From the NCBI RefSeq assembly GCF_964065165.1, contig NZ_OZ061549.1:2108001-2172000 (forward strand): a stretch of 64,000 nucleotides of DNA, read 5' to 3'. The translations under genes were made by a program, and so were the position numbers. The notes under the pieces were generated by a model, which worked only from the letters and a program-made list of their open reading frames with translations, did no database searches and was not told where the DNA came from. This document shows, piece by piece, positions 33,227-40,734 of the stretch (its first letter is position 1; each line of letters begins with the position of its first letter). Source of the stretch: Levilactobacillus yonginensis. GTDB lineage: Bacteria; Bacillota; Bacilli; Lactobacillales; Lactobacillaceae.

Positions 33227-35767
33227 ATGACAACGAGTGAAAAACAACGTGAACATATTAGTGTACGTGGTGGCAACGTCCATAATTTAAAAAATATTGA
33301 CGTGGACGTTCCGTTGAATCAGTTTGTGGCAATTTCAGGTCCCTCGGGCTCTGGAAAAAGTTCGTTGGCCATGGGAATTTTATATGCGGAAGGGTCGCGG
33401 CGGTACTTAGAGGCGCTGTCTACCTATACCAGACGGCGAATCGGGCAAAGCAAGCGGTCACAGGTCCAGGAAGTTCGGCACATTCCATCCGCGATCGCTC
33501 TACGGCAACGACCGGGAGTCCCTTCCGAACGCTCAACGGTGGGATCGATGAGTGAGCTGTTCAACGTCGTGCGCCTCATCTTCTCGCGCCTCGGCTCGAT
33601 GGTGTGTCCCAACGGCCATCGGATTGCGCCTAGTTTGAAAGTTGCCCAGGCCATGGATCTACCGGGTGGCGCAGACAGCAAGATGGGAATTGTGACCTGT
33701 CCGGAGTGTGGGGTCGAATTCATGGCGCGATCTGCCGAAGACTTTGCCTTCAACTCCGGCGGTTCCTGCCCAGAATGTCACGGGACGGGGACGGTTCAGA
33801 CCTTAGACGAGGATAAACTGATCGGTGATGAGAACCTCAGTCTGGCCGAAGGGGTCGTGGCTTCATGGCATCTACCCGGCCGAAACTTTATGCCGACGGT
33901 GGCGGAAACGCTGGGTGTACGCATCGACGTGCCCTACAAGGACCTCACCGACCGGGAGAAGGATATTGTCCTCAACGGTGCCAAGAAGCAGTATCCCGTG
34001 GACTTTCGGACCTCGACCGGTCGGGTCTTCCATACCGACAACACGCTGTATGAGAACGCTCACGAAGCGGTCTACGATTCCCTGAAGACGGTGAAGAGTG
34101 AGCGAGCCATCAAGAAGGTCAATGAATTTTTCCACTTCTCTGTGTGCCCGACCTGTCACGGAACCCGTTTGAATCCAGAACTCTTGACGCAATTAGTTGG
34201 GGGTAAAAATATTGCAGAAGTTTCTGACCTGACCCTGGGATCGTTAGCCGGGTGGCAAGCTGCAGCGCAAAGTGAGTTACCTACTGAGATGAAGGCCATG
34301 GCTGACGTACTCTTCAAAAATCTGACGGATACATTGCGGCCCTTGCTGGAGCTGGGGCTAGATTACCTGACCTTATCGCGGAATGGAAACACGTTGTCGA
34401 CCGGAGAACTTCAACGGCTTCAACTAGCCAAGACCATTCGGACGGAGACGACGGGCGTCCTGTACGTGCTGGATGAACCCTCCATTGGGTTACATCCCGA
34501 TAACGTTAAGGGACTCATTCGGATCTTTCGGGAATTGATTGCCCAGGGAAATTCTTTGGTGGTGGTCGATCATGAAGTGGACATCATTGCGGCAGCTGAC
34601 TGGGTGATTGAGATTGGCCCTGGGTCAGGGGATGCCGGCGGTCAAATCATTGCCGAAGGAACGCCCCAAGACCTAGTGGGGAATTCTCAGTCACTGATTG
34701 GGCCTTACATTTCGGGACAAGCCCAAATTATGCATGACAAGGTACCCGCTAGTCGGAAGGCCAGCGAGCTCACCACGCAGTTTGAGGTGCAGAATTACTT
34801 TAATCTACACGATGTAGCCGTGGCCATTCCGGGCAACGAGATTACTGCTATCACCGGGTTCTCTGGTGCCGGTAAGACGAGTTTGATTTTGGACAGCTTA
34901 GTCCCAGCCATTCAGGCGGCAAACAGCAAGGCTGCTCTGCCTAAGCAGGTAACGACCTTGAAGACTCATTTGAAGGACGTGGTGTCCGTGGATGCCAAGC
35001 CGATTGGGAAGAATGCCCGTTCGACGGTGGCCACCTATACCACCATCATGGATAATTTGCGACGAATGTTTGCCAATTTACCAGAAGCCAAGGCCAAGAA
35101 GTTTGGCCTCGCTTACTTCTCGTACAATAACAAGCAGGGGGCCTGTGAACAGTGTGGCGGACTGGGTACCATTACCCTGGATATTCAATACTTGCCAGAC
35201 ATGGAAGAGGTCTGCCCTTACTGCCACGGCGCCCGGTACAAGGATGAGATTCAACAGATTCGGTGGCACGGTTACAGTATTGTCGACCTGTTGAACTTAT
35301 CAGTCCGTGAGGCGTTAGCCATCTTTGAAACGGTGCCTAAGATTGAGAAGCAGCTTCAGTTGCTGGATGAAATGGGGCTGGGCTACCTGCACTTAGGTGA
35401 AAGCACGCCGAGTCTGTCCGGTGGGGAGGCCCAACGGCTAAAGCTCATGAGTCATTTGAACAAACGCCAAAGTAAGACGCTATTTATCTTTGACGAACCG
35501 TCCGTCGGTCTACATCCCCAAGACGTGCAAACGCTACTGGGTGTGATCAACAGCCTGAAGGCCAAGGGAGCTACGATTATCATCATCACGCATGACCTTG
35601 ACCTGATGACCAACGCCGATTACCTGATTGATCTCGGCCCCAAGGGTGGGCAAGCTGGTGGCCGATTGATGGCTAGCGGTGAGCCACAACAGTTGATCAA
35701 GACGGACAAGAGTCTGACGCTGGATTATTTGAAGGCCCATTTTGAAAAATTCCATTTAGTTGATTAA
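33227..35767 (+). CDS. UvrA-like ABC ATPase lacking the UvrB-binding domain
   Basis: UvrA paralogue of 846 aa (UvrA itself is about 940-950). Both ATPase halves are complete. The first has GPSGSGKSS (38-46), LSTGELQRLQLAK and VLDEPSIGLHP. The second has GFSGAGKTS (about 543-551), LSGGEAQRLKL and FDEPSVGLHP. Zinc CxxC pairs are kept (CPECG, CPECHGTG, CPTCHG, CEQCGG, CPYCHG). Between the IFSRLGS segment and the next zinc module only about 30 residues remain, where UvrA has the UvrB-binding domain, so it cannot load UvrB in the standard way. This is the UvrA2-like class, linked in other bacteria to tolerance of DNA-binding drugs. ATG 33227 follows a weak AAGGTGGG. Monocistronic. Confidence 0.88.
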   Translation: MTTSEKQREHISVRGGNVHNLKNIDVDVPLNQFVAISGPSGSGKSSLAMGILYAEGSRRYLEALSTYTRRRIGQSKRSQVQEVRHIPSAIALRQRPGVPSERSTVGSMSELFNVVRLIFSRLGSMVCPNGHRIAPSLKVAQAMDLPGGADSKMGIVTCPECGVEFMARSAEDFAFNSGGSCPECHGTGTVQTLDEDKLIGDENLSLAEGVVASWHLPGRNFMPTVAETLGVRIDVPYKDLTDREKDIVLNGAKKQYPVDFRTSTGRVFHTDNTLYENAHEAVYDSLKTVKSERAIKKVNEFFHFSVCPTCHGTRLNPELLTQLVGGKNIAEVSDLTLGSLAGWQAAAQSELPTEMKAMADVLFKNLTDTLRPLLELGLDYLTLSRNGNTLSTGELQRLQLAKTIRTETTGVLYVLDEPSIGLHPDNVKGLIRIFRELIAQGNSLVVVDHEVDIIAAADWVIEIGPGSGDAGGQIIAEGTPQDLVGNSQSLIGPYISGQAQIMHDKVPASRKASELTTQFEVQNYFNLHDVAVAIPGNEITAITGFSGAGKTSLILDSLVPAIQAANSKAALPKQVTTLKTHLKDVVSVDAKPIGKNARSTVATYTTIMDNLRRMFANLPEAKAKKFGLAYFSYNNKQGACEQCGGLGTITLDIQYLPDMEEVCPYCHGARYKDEIQQIRWHGYSIVDLLNLSVREALAIFETVPKIEKQLQLLDEMGLGYLHLGESTPSLSGGEAQRLKLMSHLNKRQSKTLFIFDEPSVGLHPQDVQTLLGVINSLKAKGATIIIITHDLDLMTNADYLIDLGPKGGQAGGRLMASGEPQQLIKTDKSLTLDYLKAHFEKFHLVD

Positions 35768-35780
35768 ATCTATGTAGACT

Positions 35781-35813
35781 AAAAGCCGTCCCGATTTGAG
35801 GGACGGCTTTTTG
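35781..35813 (+). terminator. Terminator of the UvrA-like gene
   Basis: AAAGCCGTCCC-gatttga-GGGACGGCTTTTT, a perfect stem with a T run. Confidence 0.9.
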
Positions 35814-35819
35814 TGTACG

Positions 35820-35905
35820 CTGGCTATTTAGCCGCACTCCGGCGGACAGGGATGTAGCCTGCTGTGGGGACGCTTCAGACTGGCAGAACACCAGTTGACT
35901 GTTGG
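35820..35905 (+). repeat. Structured intergenic repeat R2, shortened copy
   Basis: Shares GGGATG..GCCTGCTGTGGGGACG with the copies at 7812 and 46995. It also carries a related hairpin (CAGACTGG...CCAGTTGACTG). It starts directly behind the UvrA-like terminator. Confidence 0.5.
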
Positions 35906-36015
35906 CATCACTTTTTTCAAATAGGTAGTCATATCAGATAACGATAAGTAGTATGCTTATTTGAATTTTTAATCCGCTAACCCGACAAACGACAAACTGT
36001 GACACCCAAGCTTGC

Positions 36016-36021
36016 TATACT
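36016..36021 (+). promoter_or_regulatory. Extended -10 box for the secreted protein pair
   Basis: TTGCTATACT (TGcTATACT) lies about 85 bases before the first gene. The -35 is poor. Confidence 0.45.
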
Positions 36022-36106
36022 GAAGCGTAGTTAGTTACATAAATAGTCATTAACCGCATCAATGAATGCTGGTTAATGAAGTTGATTTTGAGGAGGAAAA
36101 AATACC

Positions 36107-36667
36107 ATGCGAGTAAATAGACTTTTTAGTGCGTTGATGGTGGCTACGACGATTGGTGCCACGGCAATCGTTGCTGTGCCTACCCAGGCGCAAGCCAAGT
36201 CAACGAGCAGTTTGAAAACGTTCCCTAAGGCTATGCGGGGAACTTGGTACCACTATGAGGAGAACAATGGCTACTACTACAAGTCGATGAAAATTTCGTC
36301 GAAGAAGATGACGGTTAAAAACTTCCTTAATCCTTTTTACCAAAAACAGGCGAAGTGGACGGGGACTATCCATCCACTTAAGAGTCAGCGGTCGTTTATT
36401 GAGGGGTCGAATTCTAAGAAGGCGCACTGGACTAGTGCCAGGAGCGTAAAGGGTGGTTATACTACGGTGTTGGCTTACGGTATTGGTGCGACGAATGGTG
36501 GTGGGACTTATAAAGTCATCCACAAGACCTACAAGGGCAAGTCCGTCAAGGTGCTCTACAGTAAGCAGTTTATGACAATTCAAGGGACCAAAAAGGTAAC
36601 GGATCACTTTTACAAGACTAAGGCACAGGCCAAGTACTTTAATCCAGTTGGTGCGCTACATAAGTAA
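36107..36667 (+). CDS. Secreted protein, paralogue 1 of a pair
   Basis: Exported protein of 186 aa: signal peptide 1-30 (LFSALMVATTIGATAIVAV, cleavage near AQA-K). The mature part starts with FPKAMRGTWYHYEENNGYYY and ends TKAQAKYFNPVGALHK. The same frame (FQGTWYYY..., STKGQAKAFNPTGAV) returns in the next gene, so the two are paralogues with a shared fold, probably a small beta-barrel (the GTWYYY start is lipocalin-like). GGAGG precedes ATG 36107. First gene of a two-gene operon. Function unknown; basic and aromatic-rich as in cell-wall-bound lactobacillus proteins. Confidence 0.75.
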   Translation: MRVNRLFSALMVATTIGATAIVAVPTQAQAKSTSSLKTFPKAMRGTWYHYEENNGYYYKSMKISSKKMTVKNFLNPFYQKQAKWTGTIHPLKSQRSFIEGSNSKKAHWTSARSVKGGYTTVLAYGIGATNGGGTYKVIHKTYKGKSVKVLYSKQFMTIQGTKKVTDHFYKTKAQAKYFNPVGALHK

Positions 36668-36697
36668 TTCGTTCATGAAATTAGGAGGAAAAGAACA

Positions 36698-37261
36698 ATG
36701 AAATTAACCAAGATGATGGGGGTACTCTTAGCGTCAGTTGGGTTTGGCGCTGCCCTGGTCGTTGCCAATCCAACGACGGATGCGCAAGCCAGTACCAAGA
36801 TGAGCTTAGCCAGTTACCCACAAAAGTTTCAGGGCACCTGGTACTATTACCAAAACGGTCACTATGATCAGTACAAAATTGGGTCCCAGCAGACGTCCGA
36901 CCGCAGCTTTTATAATAAAAAATGGCATTCTGGTAGCTCGGTCGTGAAAGTTACTGCTTTAAACAAAGATATGAATAACATTAAAAAGGGTAAATACAAT
37001 GGTCTTTTATTTATGAGCAAGGGCTGGTTGGTTGATCAGCAGTGGCAACAACACCACAAGGACTCCGCCTTTGGTACGGTAGGTACCGAGTCCTACAAGA
37101 TTGTTAAGCGTCACTATAAGGGCAAGCAGATTAAGTCGCTGTACATATACACCATGTGGAACATGGGGGATGGCGAAGCTCACCTGCAACACTACTACAG
37201 TACCAAGGGCCAAGCGAAGGCCTTTAATCCAACGGGAGCAGTTGAAGACTTTACCAACTAA
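36698..37261 (+). CDS. Secreted protein, paralogue 2 of a pair
   Basis: 187 aa: signal peptide 1-31 (MMGVLLASVGFGAALVVANP, cleavage near AQA-S). The mature part has SYPQKFQGTWYYYQNGHYDQ at its start and YYSTKGQAKAFNPTGAVE at the end, parallel to the preceding gene. Middle regions differ strongly, which suggests an old duplication with divergence of the binding face. ATTAGGAGG precedes ATG 36698; the gap to the first gene is 30 bases, so they are co-transcribed. A T-tailed hairpin closes the operon at 37371. Confidence 0.75.
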   Translation: MKLTKMMGVLLASVGFGAALVVANPTTDAQASTKMSLASYPQKFQGTWYYYQNGHYDQYKIGSQQTSDRSFYNKKWHSGSSVVKVTALNKDMNNIKKGKYNGLLFMSKGWLVDQQWQQHHKDSAFGTVGTESYKIVKRHYKGKQIKSLYIYTMWNMGDGEAHLQHYYSTKGQAKAFNPTGAVEDFTN

Positions 37262-37302
37262 TTAAGTCGAAGAACTGCTAGGTTTAGCTGAAAGTTTTGC
37301 GT

Positions 37303-37340
37303 ACAAAAAAGCCACAGTCGGTGATCTTCCAAGGCTGTGG
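37303..37340 (-). terminator. Terminator of the marR-type gene
   Basis: On the minus strand CCACAG...CTGTGGC is followed by six T. Confidence 0.7.
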
Positions 37341-37370
37341 TCATCAAGAATAGTGATATTTGTTAATTGG

Positions 37371-37401
37371 GGTTTGGGACAAAAGTCTCAAACCTTTTTT
37401 G
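37371..37401 (+). terminator. Terminator of the secreted pair operon
   Basis: GGTTTGGGAC-aaaa-GTCTCAAACC followed by six T. The same hairpin type is found at 59443. Confidence 0.85.
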
Positions 37402-37432
37402 TGTTCCAACCAGATATAGTCGCAAGCTTAAA

Positions 37433-37951
37433 TTACAAAAACCAGTCGCGCAATCGGTCCGCCACGACCTGCTGGAATTTACCAGATTGGTCGGGGGTAA
37501 TCGAATCGATTTCGTCGTAAAGGTTGTGGTTGATTTTCGTCAGGATGGTGGTGAGTTGGTCGAGTTCCGTATCCGTCAGTGAATCCAGATAGGCCGGCAC
37601 CTGCGCCGTTTCGGTGGCTGCCGTTTCTCGGCCCAAATCAGTCAGGCGAATGATGGTCTTGCGCCGATCAGTCGTTGACTTCTCCTTGGTGACGAGCTGT
37701 TTTTTTACCAGTTTGTTAACAAACTCCGCTGTGGACTGCACCGTTAGATTTAGGCGGGTGGCAAGTTCCTTTTGTGAGAGGCCATCGGCTTGAGCGAGCG
37801 TTAGGAGAATCTTGCCCTGTCCCTGAAACCGCAGGGGGCGCTTATCCTGTTCCGCGTGGTAGCGGCGGGCCACTTCGTCGGCGGTGTGGCTGACCATACC
37901 AAATTCAATCAGTTTTCCAGCCGCGTTTTTTTGTTTATTTATATTAGGCAT
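37433..37951 (-). CDS. MarR-family transcriptional regulator
   Basis: Dimeric winged-helix repressor of 172 aa. The DNA-binding part reads GQGKILLTLAQADGLSQKELATRLNLTVQSTAEFVNKLVKKQLVTKEKSTTDRRK in segments around residues 44-100, with the wing motif TTDRRKTI and the usual dimerisation helices at both ends. GGAGGGCGATGAC precedes ATG 37951. It is divergent from a DrrAB-type ABC exporter operon, whose promoter holds two similar palindromic sites. Repression of the exporter by this protein, relieved by a drug-like ligand, is the likely role (inference). Confidence 0.88.
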   Translation of the reverse strand: MPNINKQKNAAGKLIEFGMVSHTADEVARRYHAEQDKRPLRFQGQGKILLTLAQADGLSQKELATRLNLTVQSTAEFVNKLVKKQLVTKEKSTTDRRKTIIRLTDLGRETAATETAQVPAYLDSLTDTELDQLTTILTKINHNLYDEIDSITPDQSGKFQQVVADRLRDWFL

Positions 37952-38021
37952 GTCATCGCCCTCCTACGGCTATTATACCCGACAATGGCTAGCAGGGGCA
38001 TTCAATATTTGAGAGAAACTG

Positions 38022-38072
38022 TTGACAAATTCATCAGGGGGCCTTATTATAATTTTAGTCAGGGGGACCTGA
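38022..38072 (+). promoter_or_regulatory. Promoter of the ABC exporter with tandem operator-like sites
   Basis: -35 TTGACA (38022-38027), 17-base spacer, -10 TATTAT (38045-38050). TCAGGGGGCCTTA (38034-38046) lies in the spacer, and TCAGG-GGGA-CCTGA (38059-38072, perfect arms) lies at the transcription start. Their centres are about 25 bases apart. Good candidates for binding of the divergently coded MarR protein. Confidence 0.65.
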
Positions 38073-38102
38073 TTAAAATGTGAAAGCTAAGAGGGGACCA
38101 AT

Positions 38103-39038
38103 ATGTCAGCAAAGAATGCAATTGAAGTCAGCCACCTGACCAAGCGGTTTGGGCAGAAGACGGTGGTCGATGATATCTCGTTTAACGTGCGTCAAGGAGA
38201 AGTCTTTGGCCTACTCGGGCCTAACGGTGCGGGGAAGACCACGACCTTGCGGATGATGACCACGTTACTCAAGGCCGATGCAGGTCGGGTAACGATCTTT
38301 GGTCACGACACGGTGAAGGAAGGCCGGCTGGCGCGGTCCATGTTCGGTCTCACCGGCCAATATGCTTCAGTTGATGAAGATATTTCGGCACGGGAGAACC
38401 TGATGATTTTCGCCCGACTAAATGGTCTTTCACGCGCGGCCGCTAAGCAACGTACGACTGAACTGCTAACGGAATTTTCACTGGAAGAGTCGGCGGATAA
38501 GACGCTGAAAAACTTTTCTGGTGGGATGCGTCGGCGGCTAGACCTGGCCGTTAGCTTGATTACCCGGCCGACCCTGATTTTCTTAGATGAACCAACGACG
38601 GGGCTGGATCCCCGTACCAGAACGCAAATGTGGGCGACGATTCGGCAACTCGTGAAGCAAGGTTCAACCATCGTGTTGACGACGCAATATTTAGAGGAGG
38701 CCGACCAGCTGGCGGATAATCTCGCCATCATTGACCATGGTAAGCTCGTGAAGATGGGGACGCCGGCCGAACTCAAGGAACAGATTGGCGGTGCGAGATT
38801 GGCTTTCACCGTCAGTCAGGAAACGCAGGTTCAACCGGCCGTTCAGCTGCTGACCGGGCAAGTGGCTGGTGCCATTCAACAAACGGGTCAACAACTGAGT
38901 GTGCCCCTAAAACAAATTACTCAGTTGCCACCGATTCTGGTGGCACTCAAGCAAGCACAAATCATGATTAGTCACTTGTCAGTGAAGGAACCTTCGCTAG
39001 ACGATGTTTTCATGAATCTAACCGTTGGAAAGAACTAA
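38103..39038 (+). CDS. ABC transporter ATP-binding protein (DrrA type)
   Basis: ATPase of 311 aa of a drug-exporter-type ABC system. Walker A GPNGAGKTTTL (about 39-49), Q-loop at TGQYAS, signature NFSGGMRRRLDLAVSL, Walker B LIFLDEPTTGLDPRTR and the H-loop region TTQYLEEAD are all present. The C-terminal 90 residues are the DrrA-type extension (SLDDVFMNLTVG at the end). GAGGGGA lies 5 bases before ATG 38103. The permease gene starts 17 bases after it. Probably exports a toxic hydrophobic compound; no resistance to a named drug can be read from sequence. Confidence 0.9.
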   Translation: MSAKNAIEVSHLTKRFGQKTVVDDISFNVRQGEVFGLLGPNGAGKTTTLRMMTTLLKADAGRVTIFGHDTVKEGRLARSMFGLTGQYASVDEDISARENLMIFARLNGLSRAAAKQRTTELLTEFSLEESADKTLKNFSGGMRRRLDLAVSLITRPTLIFLDEPTTGLDPRTRTQMWATIRQLVKQGSTIVLTTQYLEEADQLADNLAIIDHGKLVKMGTPAELKEQIGGARLAFTVSQETQVQPAVQLLTGQVAGAIQQTGQQLSVPLKQITQLPPILVALKQAQIMISHLSVKEPSLDDVFMNLTVGKN

Positions 39039-39054
39039 GGAAGAGGGATGCAAG

Positions 39055-39828
39055 ATGGATGTACAAACGCACAGCGGCAATGTTGTGATGAACACGGCTA
39101 CGATGGCGTACCGCAATTTATTGAAGACGATTCACAATCCGGATAGCTTTATGGATGTGGTTATTCAGCCGGTGATGTTCATGTTAATGTTTGGCTATCT
39201 GTTTGGTGGGGCAATTGCCGGGGGTGTCCGTGCCTACCTCCCCACCATCGTGCCAGGAATTTTGATGCAAACGATGTTGTCAGCCGGGACCGGTTCTGGG
39301 TCCCAAATCAGAGAGGATCTCGACTCCGGGGTCTTCGACCGGTTTAAGTCGTTGCCGATGGCTCACATTGCACCGTTAGCGGGACAACTATTTGCCGACA
39401 GTCTGCGTCTATTGCTGGCGACCATCACGTCACTGACCACCGGCTACCTGATGGGCTGGCGGCCGGCTGTCGGTTTCAAGTGGGTTGTGGTAATTGGGCT
39501 ACTGGCGATTTTCACGGGTTGGGCGTTGTCCTGGATATTTGCCTTATTGGGTTTGTTAGCCAAGAGTGCTGCATCCGTTCAAAGTCTGTCGCTGATGACG
39601 ATGCTGGTCCTGTCGTTCATGTCAAACGCGTTCGTCCCATTGCACTCGTTGACCAAGCCATTGCGGTTCATCGCCAACCTGAATCCAGTCACCTATGTGA
39701 TTACAGCCATTCGGCAAATTTTGGCGACGGGTGGTTGGACACACGAGGCCTTGTTGGTCGTTGCCTTTGATGTCATCGTCGTGGCAATCTTTGCGCCACT
39801 GGCTGTTTGGGCTTACGATCGGAATTAA
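39055..39828 (+). CDS. ABC transporter permease (DrrB type)
   Basis: Membrane part of the exporter, 257 aa with six hydrophobic helices. The ABC-2 permease motif GRAFDR-like DLDSGVFDRFKSLPMAHIAPLAGQL appears at about residues 92-116, which is diagnostic of the ABC-2/DrrB family. The late segment has LNPVTYVITAIRQI. ATG 39055 has AGAGGG 7 bases upstream; the frame is also open from TTG 39025, inside the ATPase gene. It ends the marR-controlled operon, with a terminator at 39888. Confidence 0.9.
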   Translation: MDVQTHSGNVVMNTATMAYRNLLKTIHNPDSFMDVVIQPVMFMLMFGYLFGGAIAGGVRAYLPTIVPGILMQTMLSAGTGSGSQIREDLDSGVFDRFKSLPMAHIAPLAGQLFADSLRLLLATITSLTTGYLMGWRPAVGFKWVVVIGLLAIFTGWALSWIFALLGLLAKSAASVQSLSLMTMLVLSFMSNAFVPLHSLTKPLRFIANLNPVTYVITAIRQILATGGWTHEALLVVAFDVIVVAIFAPLAVWAYDRN

Positions 39829-39887
39829 TCAGGGAGTTATGGTAGAGAGCGTTCAGTAAAAGTGACACGTGGGATTAAGAAAAGACT

Positions 39888-39918
39888 AGGTCGGGGGTTG
39901 AAAAGCCCGGCCTTTTTT
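39888..39918 (+). terminator. Terminator of the ABC exporter operon
   Basis: AGGTCGGG...CCCGGCCT stem (one G-U) followed by six T. Confidence 0.85.
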
Positions 39919-40085
39919 GCGTTCCTAAGTTGATAAACCGGTTAAAGAATAGTCGACTGACTAAGAATAAACAGAATATTGTCAGAGCTGAATAGCGTAT
40001 ACAGTGAAACGGCCACTAAGTGTATAAAGTTCCTGTTACATATAATACAATGCGTGATACTTAGTGATGGTGAAGTGTAAATACC

Positions 40086-40114
40086 TTGAATGTTTATAAC
40101 CCTGATACTATACT
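40086..40114 (+). promoter_or_regulatory. Promoter of the 2058-aa adhesin gene, with a 610-base leader
   Basis: -35 TTGAAT (40086-40091), 17-base spacer, -10 TATACT (40109-40114). It sits in a CCTTGAATGTT context shared with 24708. The gene starts more than 600 bases downstream. The region 39920-40085 upstream is AT-rich without supported genes. Confidence 0.65.
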
Positions 40115-40117
40115 GTG

Positions 40118-40155
40118 GTTGCTCTAAAGGCTGATTATTCAAGCTTTAGAGCAAC
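40118..40155 (+). promoter_or_regulatory. Hairpin at the 5' end of the adhesin leader
   Basis: GTTGCTCTAAAG pairs perfectly with CTTTAGAGCAAC across a 14-base loop, beginning at about the transcription start. It is followed by TAATTTTC, not a true T run, so a messenger-stabilising hairpin is more likely than a terminator. A second small hairpin TCTGAT-gct-ATCAGA follows at about 40187-40201. Confidence 0.55.
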
Positions 40156-40264
40156 TAATTTTCAAACTGTATGGCTGGCAATTACTGTCTGATGCTATCA
40201 GATGGGAATCAATTACGTTAGCCGCACGGGGAGCTAGACTGTTAATTTAAGGAGATTTATACAT

Positions 40265-40315
40265 TTGAACGTTGCTCAAATTTTGATGGGAATTCTGGTG
40301 AATCGGGAAAATTGA
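40265..40315 (+). CDS. Possible 16-aa leader peptide
   Basis: In the adhesin leader AAGGAG (40249-40254) lies 10 bases before TTG, opening a frame of 16 residues (NVAQILMGILVNREN after the start) that ends in TGA. Translation of it could influence the downstream message. Very short, so this is speculative. No like frame is seen in the leader at 24743-25141. Confidence 0.2.
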   Translation: MNVAQILMGILVNREN

Positions 40316-40734
40316 GCTGATTTTTGGAAAATCTCATCAAAAAATTAGCGTACAGATAGTGTCACCAATTAACAGTGAGAATCGTAGTTTTAATGGCAGC
40401 TTTTTTCGCTGCGCAGGTTTAATCGCTGATGTAACAGCAATTGGGGGCCAATAATCAATCGGTCAATTGCTTGGCAGTTAACTGCCAGACAGTGCTCTTT
40501 AAAAATAATTTGCTGAGCAGATTACCTTTGCAGCGGCTTTTCTACCGTCTATGGGCCAAAGTACCACATAGGGTGAAAAAATTAACTTACATATTTGACG
40601 GCGATGTGATGATTGTCGCTAACGTTAATAACCGTTGCAATAACGGTTAAATATCATTTAAAAATGCGGGTTACGCGGTGATTTAGTTGGTCAAGAGAAG
40701 CCAATACTGCGTGACTTAAAGGGAGATCTGGATC

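Noticed and set aside
40441..40650. 69-codon open frame in the adhesin leader
   Set aside because: No ribosome binding site and no likeness to the other leader; kept as non-coding.
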